Source: CAYUCJ01 sp049282265
GTDB lineage: Bacteria > Desulfobacterota > DSM-4660 > Desulfatiglandales > Desulfatiglandaceae
Direction: 5' to 3'
DNA length: 11,573 nucleotides
Assembly (NCBI GenBank): GCA_049282265.1
Contig: JBAPTR010000005.1
Location: forward strand, 1 to 11,573
This document shows, piece after piece, positions 5,436 through 11,573 of this stretch; the first letter of the stretch is position 1; every line of letters starts with the position of its first letter. The position numbers were made by a program, and so were the translations under genes. The notes below the pieces were generated by a model, which searched no databases, was not told the DNA's origin, and saw nothing but the letters and a program-made list of their open reading frames with translations.

Positions 5436-7310
5436 TTAATAGTGAACCGAAGGGAAGAGTTTCCGGTCCGTGTGAGGCAGAAAAAGGGCCGCGATGTATT
5501 CGTCCATGAAGGGCTGGTAGTTGGACAGTTCGATGTTGGTCATGGATCTTGAGATGTTCACGCATTTCTCAAGGGCGGTTTCGGAAAGGAGGGAGAGACG
5601 GGCGCCGGTCAGGGAACTGTTTCCAATGAATTTTATTTTTTCCACCGGGATGTCGGGCAAAAGGCCAATGGCAATGGCCTTCGGGATATTCAGAAAGTTT
5701 CCGAATCCACCCGCCACGTAAAAGGTGTCTATCTGATCAAATGAGAGACCGATATAGTCCGTGAGGGATTTGATGGCGGCAAAGACCGCCCCCTTGGATT
5801 TCATGAGGTTATCGATATCCGATTCGGCGACGACAACCGGCTCGCCCGTTTCCGTTTCTTCACCCGGAACGATGGTATACTGGGGAATACCATCTTCGAT
5901 GGTCAGGCGCTCGTCTTTTCGGCTGCGGTGGAATTTGCCGTCCTGGCCGATAATCCCGTTTCTCACCAGTTCATGGATGATATCGATCAATCCGGAGCCG
6001 CAGATGCCCCTCGCCGGGGCCTGGCCGATGGTTTGATAGCTGATCCGGCCTTCGGATATCTGTATCTTTTCAATGGCGCCTTTGATAGCCCGCATGCCGC
6101 ATCGTGTCCCTCCGCCCTCAAAGGCGGGACCGGCGGAGGCCGAACAGCAGACCAGCCACTCATTGTTACCAATGGCGATCTCCCCGTTGGTCCCTATATC
6201 GATGAGGCCCTTCACCTCCGGATGGTCGGCTATGCCGCAGGACATGACACCGGCCACGATATCCCCCCCGACATAGGAGGCGACACTGGGGATGGTCTCA
6301 AGGAATCCCTGGGGATTGATATGAATACCTATTTCCTCCGCGCGGATCTGAGGATATTCATCGGCTGTAGGCACGTAAGGTTCAAGGCGTATGGCACAGG
6401 GCGTAAGCCCGAGCAGGAAATGGCTCATGGTGGTATTGCCGGCGGCCACGGCGGCGGTAATGTCTTCCCGTGATATCCCCTGGCTCTCCACCAGCCTGTC
6501 TATGAGTTGATTGATATTCTTCACGATGGCCTCGTGCAGGGGGTGGAGTCCCCCTTTGCCGCAGGCATAGACCATTCGGGAGATGACGTCTTCGCCGTAA
6601 CTGGCCTGGAGGTTGTGGGAACCTTCCACACCCCTAACGGTCATGGAATTGAAGTCAACCAGCTGGGCGACCACAGTCGTGGTTCCCACGTCTATGGCCA
6701 CACCGAAATTCCGGTCCCGGGTATCCAGGGGTTCGATGCACTGGATTCGATAACGGTCCTTGTCTTTGGCCACGGTGGCCGTAACTTTCCAGTCATTTTC
6801 ACGGAGCTTATCCGAAAGGCCTTTGAGACATTCCAGCGGAATGTCGAAGGAATGCCAGCCTATTTTTCGCCGCAACTCCCTGGAGACCCTTTCGATATCC
6901 GCGATATTGTCTTCCAGGGTCGGCACCGGTAATTCGAGAAATATCTTTCGGACCAGAGGTTTGTCATCTTCATCCCGGGCAGACGTTTCCGCCTCTCCGG
7001 TCATGATCTGGGCATCCTCCATCCTGGATTCGGGGGGAACTGTAATTTCCAGGTCCCCGTGGACCTCCGTCTGACAGGCGAGCAGATATCCCGATTCGAT
7101 CTGCTCCTCCGAAAGCAGCCCCCGGGCCTGTTCCTCGGCTTCCGCCTCCCCCGCGGTGACCTGGACCTTGCATCCACCGCAAACGCCTTCGCCGCCGCAG
7201 AGGTTGTTGATAAAGACTTCAGCCGCCCGGGCCGCGTCAGCGATGGTGGTCCCTTCTTCAACTTCCACCGATTTTTCGTCGGGGAAGAATGTCACACGAT
7301 AGGTTGTCAT
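5436..7310 (-). CDS. RACo-like [2Fe-2S] ferredoxin/ASKHA ATPase (corrinoid activation protein family)
   Basis: This 624-residue cytoplasmic protein has a plant-type ferredoxin domain and a DUF4445/ASKHA ATPase domain, the layout of reductive activators of corrinoid proteins (RACo). These use ATP and a low-potential [2Fe-2S] cluster to reduce inactive Co(II)-corrinoid to Co(I). Residues 1-95 contain C38-X5-C44-X2-C47 and C79 as cluster ligands. A linker runs from about 100 to 200. The ATPase part begins with NFGVAIDVGTTTVVAQ (phosphate loop, D207) and continues with AAGNTTM (about 289-295), DIGTNGEIAIG (371-381), RGICGSGLID (434-443) and YVAGGFGNFL (531-540). No corrinoid protein or methyltransferase gene is present in the window, so its partner must be elsewhere. 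The start has only a weak ribosome binding site (GAGAAG). A 124-nt gap separates it from the upstream peptidase gene on the same strand. Confidence 0.88.
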   Translation of the reverse strand: MTTYRVTFFPDEKSVEVEEGTTIADAARAAEVFINNLCGGEGVCGGCKVQVTAGEAEAEEQARGLLSEEQIESGYLLACQTEVHGDLEITVPPESRMEDAQIMTGEAETSARDEDDKPLVRKIFLELPVPTLEDNIADIERVSRELRRKIGWHSFDIPLECLKGLSDKLRENDWKVTATVAKDKDRYRIQCIEPLDTRDRNFGVAIDVGTTTVVAQLVDFNSMTVRGVEGSHNLQASYGEDVISRMVYACGKGGLHPLHEAIVKNINQLIDRLVESQGISREDITAAVAAGNTTMSHFLLGLTPCAIRLEPYVPTADEYPQIRAEEIGIHINPQGFLETIPSVASYVGGDIVAGVMSCGIADHPEVKGLIDIGTNGEIAIGNNEWLVCCSASAGPAFEGGGTRCGMRAIKGAIEKIQISEGRISYQTIGQAPARGICGSGLIDIIHELVRNGIIGQDGKFHRSRKDERLTIEDGIPQYTIVPGEETETGEPVVVAESDIDNLMKSKGAVFAAIKSLTDYIGLSFDQIDTFYVAGGFGNFLNIPKAIAIGLLPDIPVEKIKFIGNSSLTGARLSLLSETALEKCVNISRSMTNIELSNYQPFMDEYIAALFLPHTDRKLFPSVHY

Positions 7311-7434
7311 AATCTGCTTCTCGCTATTCCATGGTACATACCAGACATTTTTCTATAACATTATGCTCTGAAATAATAAACCCTATTTTCCCTTCCGTGT
7401 CCAGCCGCCAGGCATATCAACAGGTCAATCACCC

Positions 7435-10353
7435 TCAAAGGACCTTTACCACCTGGAGCCAGTCCGGGTGATTCTCATTAAGAGACGCGATGGTTTCACC
7501 GGACCCCATGACCTTCACCATTCCTCCCCGCCTCAATGCCTCCAGATTACCGGCAAAATCTCTGAAATGGTTTGTGGAAGTTTGCAGGACTTCCTCCCGC
7601 ATGTGCTGTCGATCCCCGTCCGAATCCCCGCATAGATGACGAATCATGGAGATATGACCCTTGGCGTCGGGGAGCAGGGGCCCATCCAGCCCGCCAATCG
7701 CTCCGATGATGCTTTTTATGCGTTCCTCGTCGTCGAGCTTCAGTTCCTTGAGGAAGTTCGCCATACTGTCGAAGGCGTCAAGCGTTTCCAGGACGTTCGG
7801 GTCCCGGTAGGACACCAGGCTCAGGACCCCGGAGAGGCGATCGAACATGCAGAAGGCGCCGTAAGCACCGCCCTGGACCCTGACCTTTTCCCAGAGCCAG
7901 CCGGTTTGGAGATAGCGGGAGATCACGAGGGCGGATCCGTGAAATCGGTAACCCTCGCTGTAAAGATCGGTTCCCTTTCCCACATAGTTTATCCGGGAGG
8001 GAATGGTCATACCCTCAAAGGAGGGGAGAGACGTCCTGGCCCAGGGTTCCCGTTTCACAGGCGATTTCGGCAGGGTCTCAAGAAATTTCGTTACGAGCGG
8101 ACCAATCTTGGACCCATTTTTTTCATCCAGCGTCACATTCAGAATCATGTTCGGTCGTCTGACCAGTATTCCGCGCATGGTCTCCAGGGTCCGGAGGACG
8201 CCGGGCCAGTCGTCTTCCACCCGTTGAATGAGTTTCCTGAGAAAGAAGAGGTAGCTGATGCCTCCCATCTGTTCCGCGGCCCAGTGGGCCTCGCTGAAAT
8301 GGGAACGCAGCCTCAGGTTTACGAACCGGTGGCCGCCCGGGACAATCCCCTGCTCCAGGCCGGCCTTTTCTTCCAGGAGCATCTGTTTGAAACGCTCCCG
8401 GTTATCCAGGCGTACGGTGAGCAGGACGTCCTTCAAAATATCTATCAGGTCACCCGCCCGGGCCACCAGGGCCTTGCCCCGCAGGAAAAGCCACGTTACG
8501 GCGGTCTCCCGGTCCCTGTGTACCGACGAAAAGGGCACAGAGGTCAGGCCGCCGGTTTTCTCTCTGATGCGCTGTGTCAGGCTTACAAAGTCTTCCTTTT
8601 CCGTCCCCATCTCAATGAAGGCGCGACCGAACAACGGTACGTAAGGAAGGTACTTTCCCGGCAGGACATGAAGGTCCATTCCCAGATCAAAGTAGACTAT
8701 CCCGTTGGTATAGAGGTCATGAAAAAGGTGTTTGACACCGGCATGGGTCGATGTCTCAACAGGTATGACTTTATCCGTCTTTGAAATCTCATCCAGCTTC
8801 AGGCGCGGGATCTTTGCCAGGGCCTCCGGGGAGTCGGGAAGACCCTGCAAACGCTTCAGTTCCCTGGTATTTTCAACGGTCTTCCGAATGTCTTCCGTTC
8901 CCATGCCGGAGCGGGCCTGCTCCAGGGTTCGTTTCTCCCGGGCCAGGTCCTTTTGTTGCAGATCGGTGTCCGGTTCCAGGATGAGGGTTACCCGGTGTTG
9001 GTTCTCCAGCAAAAGGTGTTTGATCAGCGATTCAAAAAAACCCGGAGAGTTTTTCAATTGAGAGCGGATATTTTTTAAGGGGCGTTCAAAGGTCAGAATA
9101 GCGAATGGGTCGGACCCGTAGAGCCAGGTGGTCATGGCCCTGAGCATCAGAGACAATCCCCTGGGGAACTGGCCCGTGTTGTTTTCGCGAAGGGCGAATT
9201 CCAGGGTGTTTACGGCCGCTTTCACCGTCCGGGGGTCGATGCCCTTTTCCACAAGACCTTCAAGGGTCTCCAGGATGAGCTTTTCCACTTTTTCACTGTT
9301 CCCCACGTCGATTCCCTTGAGCCCGGTTGAAAAATAGGTCTGCCGCAATTCATTCCCCAACCCCTCACCGGCCAGGTCTTCGCCAAGGCCCGAATCGATC
9401 AGAGCCTTTCTCAGGGGTGATGCGGGCATCCCGAGGAGGATGTATTCCAGGATGCGGAGAGCGAAAGTCGTGTCCACTTCACGGGTCTCTCCAAGGACCC
9501 AGTTGAGGGTGGCCATGCCGCGAGATTTTCCCTCTTCCTCTTCAGGCGACATGAAACGGCGGGCCAACCACTTCGCCTGCTGGAACATGGGCTGGGGACG
9601 GATATCCGATTGGACCTCCCTGGGCTCGAATTCACGCAGCCAGCCGTCCATGATCCTGAGCCTTTCCCTCGGGTCGTCATCCCCGTAGAAAAAAATCCGC
9701 GCATTGGAAGGGTGGTAGTACTGTTCGTGAAAGGCCTGAAACTGTTCAAAGGTGAGCATGGGGATGACTTTGGGATCGCCACCGGAATCAAAACCGTAGG
9801 GGTTGTCGGGGAAGAGGGATTCCAGGACATATTCGGAGAGTACCTGGTCCGGCGAGGAATAGGCTCCTTTCATTTCATTGAAGACGACGCCCTTGTAAGT
9901 CAGAGGCTCCTCGAGTTTATTCAGCTCGTAATGCCAGCCTTCCTGCTCAAAAATAGGGCGTGTAATACGCGGGTAGAAAACGGCGTCCAGATAGACATCG
10001 ATCAGGTTGTAGAAGTCCTGCAGGTTCTGGCTGGCAACGGGGTAGCAGGTCCTGTCCGGATAGGTAAAGGCATTCAAGAAGGTCTGCAACGAACCCTTGA
10101 GAAGTTCCACAAAGGGCTCCTTCACCGGGTACTTTCTGGAGCCGCAGAGGACCGAATGCTCGAGTATGTGGGCCACACCGGTTGAGTCGGTCGGGGGGGT
10201 ACGAAACGTGATGCCGAACACCTTGTTTTCGTCGTCATTGGAGAGGGAAAAGAGCTCGGCCCCTGTTTTGGCGTGGGCGTAGAGTCTGCCCTTGATGTGG
10301 TATTCATGGATGTCCTGTTCCTTCAGAAGTCGGAACCCGTGGGTAGTGGTCAT
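7435..10353 (-). CDS. M16C zinc metallopeptidase (PreP/presequence protease-like)
   Basis: This is a single-chain 972-residue M16 peptidase of the M16C (presequence protease) type, which encloses and degrades unfolded peptides in a clamshell chamber. The inverted zinc motif HILEH is at 62-66 (H62 and H66 ligands, E65 base), followed by the family signature CGSRKYPVKEPFVELLKGS. The distal zinc ligand is E160 in FNEMKGAYSS. The middle (roughly 450-720) would be the M16C-associated region. The C-terminal half retains GGAYG (828-832, Y831) and SYRDPN (848-853, R850), the residues that complete the active site in trans. Size and catalytic set are complete for the family. No signal peptide is seen, so it should be cytoplasmic, probably a peptide scavenger. 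ATG 10353 has CAGGAGG 5 nt upstream, and only 3 nt further upstream begins repeat copy B. No terminator is evident before the RACo-like gene, so read-through is possible. Confidence 0.93.
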   Translation of the reverse strand: MTTTHGFRLLKEQDIHEYHIKGRLYAHAKTGAELFSLSNDDENKVFGITFRTPPTDSTGVAHILEHSVLCGSRKYPVKEPFVELLKGSLQTFLNAFTYPDRTCYPVASQNLQDFYNLIDVYLDAVFYPRITRPIFEQEGWHYELNKLEEPLTYKGVVFNEMKGAYSSPDQVLSEYVLESLFPDNPYGFDSGGDPKVIPMLTFEQFQAFHEQYYHPSNARIFFYGDDDPRERLRIMDGWLREFEPREVQSDIRPQPMFQQAKWLARRFMSPEEEEGKSRGMATLNWVLGETREVDTTFALRILEYILLGMPASPLRKALIDSGLGEDLAGEGLGNELRQTYFSTGLKGIDVGNSEKVEKLILETLEGLVEKGIDPRTVKAAVNTLEFALRENNTGQFPRGLSLMLRAMTTWLYGSDPFAILTFERPLKNIRSQLKNSPGFFESLIKHLLLENQHRVTLILEPDTDLQQKDLAREKRTLEQARSGMGTEDIRKTVENTRELKRLQGLPDSPEALAKIPRLKLDEISKTDKVIPVETSTHAGVKHLFHDLYTNGIVYFDLGMDLHVLPGKYLPYVPLFGRAFIEMGTEKEDFVSLTQRIREKTGGLTSVPFSSVHRDRETAVTWLFLRGKALVARAGDLIDILKDVLLTVRLDNRERFKQMLLEEKAGLEQGIVPGGHRFVNLRLRSHFSEAHWAAEQMGGISYLFFLRKLIQRVEDDWPGVLRTLETMRGILVRRPNMILNVTLDEKNGSKIGPLVTKFLETLPKSPVKREPWARTSLPSFEGMTIPSRINYVGKGTDLYSEGYRFHGSALVISRYLQTGWLWEKVRVQGGAYGAFCMFDRLSGVLSLVSYRDPNVLETLDAFDSMANFLKELKLDDEERIKSIIGAIGGLDGPLLPDAKGHISMIRHLCGDSDGDRQHMREEVLQTSTNHFRDFAGNLEALRRGGMVKVMGSGETIASLNENHPDWLQVVKVL

Positions 10354-10367
10354 TCAAGCCTCCTGAC

Positions 10368-10503
10368 CCGGTTTCAAAATGTCTTCTTTTGCCCGATCTC
10401 TGCGTCAGGCTCGAATTTTGATCCTCGAAATATCCCATATATTCCTGTGGTCAAAATTCTCGCCTTTCTTGAACGCGAACAAAACTGAACATTTTGAAAC
10501 CGG
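10368..10503 (-). repeat. Dispersed hairpin repeat, copy B (complete, 136 bp)
   Basis: Read on the minus strand, the element starts with CCGGTTTCAAAATG and ends with the exact inverse, CATTTTGAAACCGG, giving perfect 14-bp terminal inverted arms. Nested complementary blocks follow inward: TTTGTTCG with CGGGCAAA (two G-U pairs), GGC-GA-G-AATTTTGA with TCAAAATT-C-GA-GCC (a tandem G-A/A-G internal loop), and AATAT with ATATT near the tip. The core is closely similar to copies A and C. The arm nearest the gene ends 3 nt from the peptidase Shine-Dalgarno sequence, so the element forms much of that gene's leader. No target-site duplication is obvious and no transposase is encoded. Confidence 0.88.
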
Positions 10504-10558
10504 CTCCCATTCAAGTTTAAATCATGAATCTTTTCTCGAGCCGCTGTCCGAGCCGGAA

Positions 10559-10571
10559 GAGATACTATCTC
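10559..10571. promoter_or_regulatory. 13-bp palindrome overlapping a candidate -10 box
   Basis: GAGATA-C-TATCTC has perfect 6-bp arms around one base. It overlaps the -10 box of the predicted peptidase promoter and could be an operator. The function is inferred. Confidence 0.3.
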
Positions 10572-10592
10572 ATTAATCCTCGGGTTTTTCAA
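10564..10592 (-). promoter_or_regulatory. Candidate sigma70-like promoter of the peptidase gene
   Basis: On the minus strand TTGAAA (10592-10587, 5/6 match) is followed by 17 nt and GATAGT (10569-10564, 4/6 match). The transcript would have a leader of about 200 nt containing repeat copy B. The match is moderate. Confidence 0.35.
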
Positions 10593-10794
10593 CAAGGATG
10601 ACTTCACAGGGGATCATCCGTTCATATCTCGCAACCCATGTGAAATCCGTCGTTCATATCCAATATTTGTGATATCGAGCAGAAACAATCTGAGGCAAGC
10701 TTGTTTTTCATGGATGCGTTTGTTGCTTTCCATTTGACAATATCGTACCTTATGCTGGAAAGCTGTTGGATAATATTGTGTTGGCAAGTTATTC

Positions 10795-10801
10795 AAGGAG
10801 G
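10795..10801 (+). promoter_or_regulatory. Ribosome binding site of the thioredoxin-like gene
   Basis: AAGGAGG lies 6 nt before the ATG at 10808. It decides against an in-frame ATG at 10766, whose 14 extra residues are not part of the thioredoxin fold. Confidence 0.85.
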
Positions 10802-10807
10802 ATAGCT

Positions 10808-11389
10808 ATGGCGTTTACACTGCAACTCGGTGAAAAGGCGCCGGATTTCGAGTTGCCGGCAACAGACGGAAATACTTACAACCTGGCCTCTTTTGCCAAG
10901 GCGAAGGTGCTTGTGGTCTTTTTCACCTGCAACCACTGCCCTTACGTGATCGGTTCCGACGAACAAACTCGTGCGACAGTCCAGCGCTTCAAGGACAAAG
11001 GTGTTGCCTTTATCGGCATCAACTCCAACAGCAAAAATACCCATCCGACCGATGACTTTGACCATATGGTGTCACGGATGAACGCACATCATTTTCCGTG
11101 GGTCTACGCCCGAGACACATCCCAGGAAGTGGCAATGGCTTACGGCGCTCTCAGGACGCCGCATTTTTACGTATTCGACCACGACCGAAAGCTCGTCTAT
11201 ACCGGCCGCGGAGTAGATAATCCGCGCGATACGGCCAAGATGACGGTGAATGATCTCGACAGGGCTTTGGAGGAACTTCTGACGGGTCAACCTGTAAGTT
11301 CCCCGGCAACCAATCCGATTGGCTGCAATGTCAAGTGGGAGGGGCAAGACGCGCATTGGATGCCGCCTGAGGCGTGCGATCTGATCTAG
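10808..11389 (+). CDS. Thioredoxin/peroxiredoxin-like family protein (AhpC/TSA-ResA type)
   Basis: This 193-residue protein has a thioredoxin fold. It starts FTLQLGEKAPDFELPATDGN, the usual opening of AhpC/TSA and ResA-like proteins. The redox motif is C41-NH-C44 in VVFFTCNHCPYV, followed by FIGINSN (68-74) and a cis-proline at P118 (LRTPHFYVFD). The C-terminus carries two more cysteines, C173 in NPIGCNVKW and C190 in PPEACDLI. The CNHCP motif and the C-terminal GCNVKW segment fit the peroxiredoxin-like subgroup often annotated as thioredoxin family protein. No signal peptide or lipobox is present, so it is probably a cytoplasmic thiol-disulfide enzyme. Its electron donor and substrate are not indicated by neighbours. 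Repeat copy C begins 40 nt after the stop codon. Confidence 0.9.
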   Translation: MAFTLQLGEKAPDFELPATDGNTYNLASFAKAKVLVVFFTCNHCPYVIGSDEQTRATVQRFKDKGVAFIGINSNSKNTHPTDDFDHMVSRMNAHHFPWVYARDTSQEVAMAYGALRTPHFYVFDHDRKLVYTGRGVDNPRDTAKMTVNDLDRALEELLTGQPVSSPATNPIGCNVKWEGQDAHWMPPEACDLI

Positions 11390-11429
11390 TGGATTGAACA
11401 GGGGACGGTCACAGGTCAATAACTAACTG

Positions 11430-11571
11430 GTGTCCATCCATAAATGAGATAGTTTGTTCGAGATTAAGGCATGCGAAAATTTTAACCGCAGGAATACATT
11501 GAGGTATTTCGAGGATTAAAATTTGAGCATAACGAAGATATCGGGCAAAATAGCCATTTATGGATGGACAC
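11430..11571 (+). repeat. Dispersed hairpin repeat, copy C (complete, 142 bp)
   Basis: This element is bounded by perfect 17-bp inverted arms, GTGTCCATCCATAAATG (11430-11446) and CATTTATGGATGGACAC (11555-11571). Inside, TTTGTTCG (about 11453-11460) can pair with CGGGCAAA (about 11542-11549). ATGC-GA-AAATTTTAA pairs with TTAAAATTT-GA-GCAT across a tandem G-A/A-G loop, and AATAC pairs with GTATT near the tip. The core matches copies A and B, but the terminal arms are unrelated in sequence to theirs. The right arm ends two bases before the window edge, so any target-site duplication or downstream gene cannot be judged. Confidence 0.88.
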
Positions 11572-11573
11572 TA

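Larger units (their letters stand above)
10354..10807. other. Divergent intergenic region between the peptidase and thioredoxin-like genes
   Basis: These 454 bases hold no convincing gene. The left part contains the peptidase ribosome binding site (10359-10364) and repeat copy B (10368-10503). The rest is comparatively AT-rich and contains a candidate peptidase promoter, a 13-bp palindrome, and the ribosome binding site of the rightward gene (10795-10801). A TTGACA at 10734-10739 has no -10 box at the right distance. TAATAT at 10771-10776 could be a -10 box but lacks a good -35. The promoter of the rightward gene is therefore unassigned. Confidence 0.6.

Noticed and set aside
4744..7406. Shared ACCCTATTTT and TTTCCGTG/TTCCGTG words in two intergenic regions (near 4744 and 7380)
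   Set aside because: The words are short, differently spaced and not palindromic, so coincidence is the simpler explanation.
7636..8784. Long plus-strand open frame (382 codons) opposite the peptidase gene
   Set aside because: It lies wholly antisense to the M16C peptidase, whose zinc motif and domains are intact. Its composition is that of a complementary-strand shadow, and no ribosome binding site or known domain is visible.
10614..10796. Minus-strand 60-codon open frame in the divergent intergenic region
   Set aside because: It has no Shine-Dalgarno sequence or recognisable sequence and covers the leader of the thioredoxin-like gene.
1..11573. CRISPR array, tRNA or rRNA genes, transposase or phage genes
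   Set aside because: No regularly spaced direct repeats, tRNA-like cloverleaf, rRNA signature or mobile-element protein was seen. The dispersed repeats are few, far apart and individually hairpinned.

Overview
The window looks like a chromosomal segment of an anaerobic Desulfobacterota (deltaproteobacterial) organism, probably close to the Desulfobacterales. This is an inference from gene content: a corrinoid-activation type [2Fe-2S]/ASKHA protein, a MoxR/CoxE-like pair, a CBS-ACT protein, moderately GC-rich genes with strong AAGGAGG ribosome binding sites, and a dispersed intergenic repeat. No rRNA, tRNA, transposase, integrase, phage gene or CRISPR array was seen.

Layout from left to right. 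(1) 1-84: truncated copy of a dispersed hairpin repeat (copy A), upstream of a rightward CBS-CBS-ACT (AcuB-like) regulator at 235-903. (2) 951-1397: leftward gene for a small, very basic secreted protein, with an ECF-sigma-like promoter. (3) 1500-4581: a tight leftward operon encoding, in transcription order, a MoxR-type AAA+ ATPase, a CoxE-like von Willebrand A (VWA) protein, a dimethylargininase/arginine-deiminase fold hydrolase and a small membrane protein. The gaps are 7 nt, a 1-nt overlap and 1 nt. (4) 4582-4835: a divergent control region with promoter-like signals on both strands. (5) 4836-5420: a rightward unrecognised 194-residue protein. (6) 5436-7310: a leftward RACo-like ferredoxin/ASKHA protein. 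(7) 7435-10353: a leftward 972-residue PreP-type M16C zinc metallopeptidase. (8) 10354-10807: divergent intergenic DNA with repeat copy B abutting the peptidase ribosome binding site. (9) 10808-11389: a rightward thioredoxin/peroxiredoxin-like protein, followed by repeat copy C at 11430-11571.

Functionally, the MoxR-VWA operon is the most coherent unit: a AAA+ ATPase with its VWA partner is a typical chaperone or cofactor-insertion pair, here coupled to a guanidine-modifying hydrolase and a membrane protein. The other genes look like independent housekeeping or accessory genes.

The most unusual signal is the repeat family. Three copies share a roughly 80-nt core. The two complete copies (136 and 142 bp) are bounded by perfect inverted arms whose sequences differ completely between copies while staying self-complementary. 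Inner stems also covary, including across a conserved tandem G-A/A-G internal loop. This suggests a structured RNA, or a hairpin-forming MITE-like element, that sits in intergenic regions and in two cases upstream of a gene in the same orientation.
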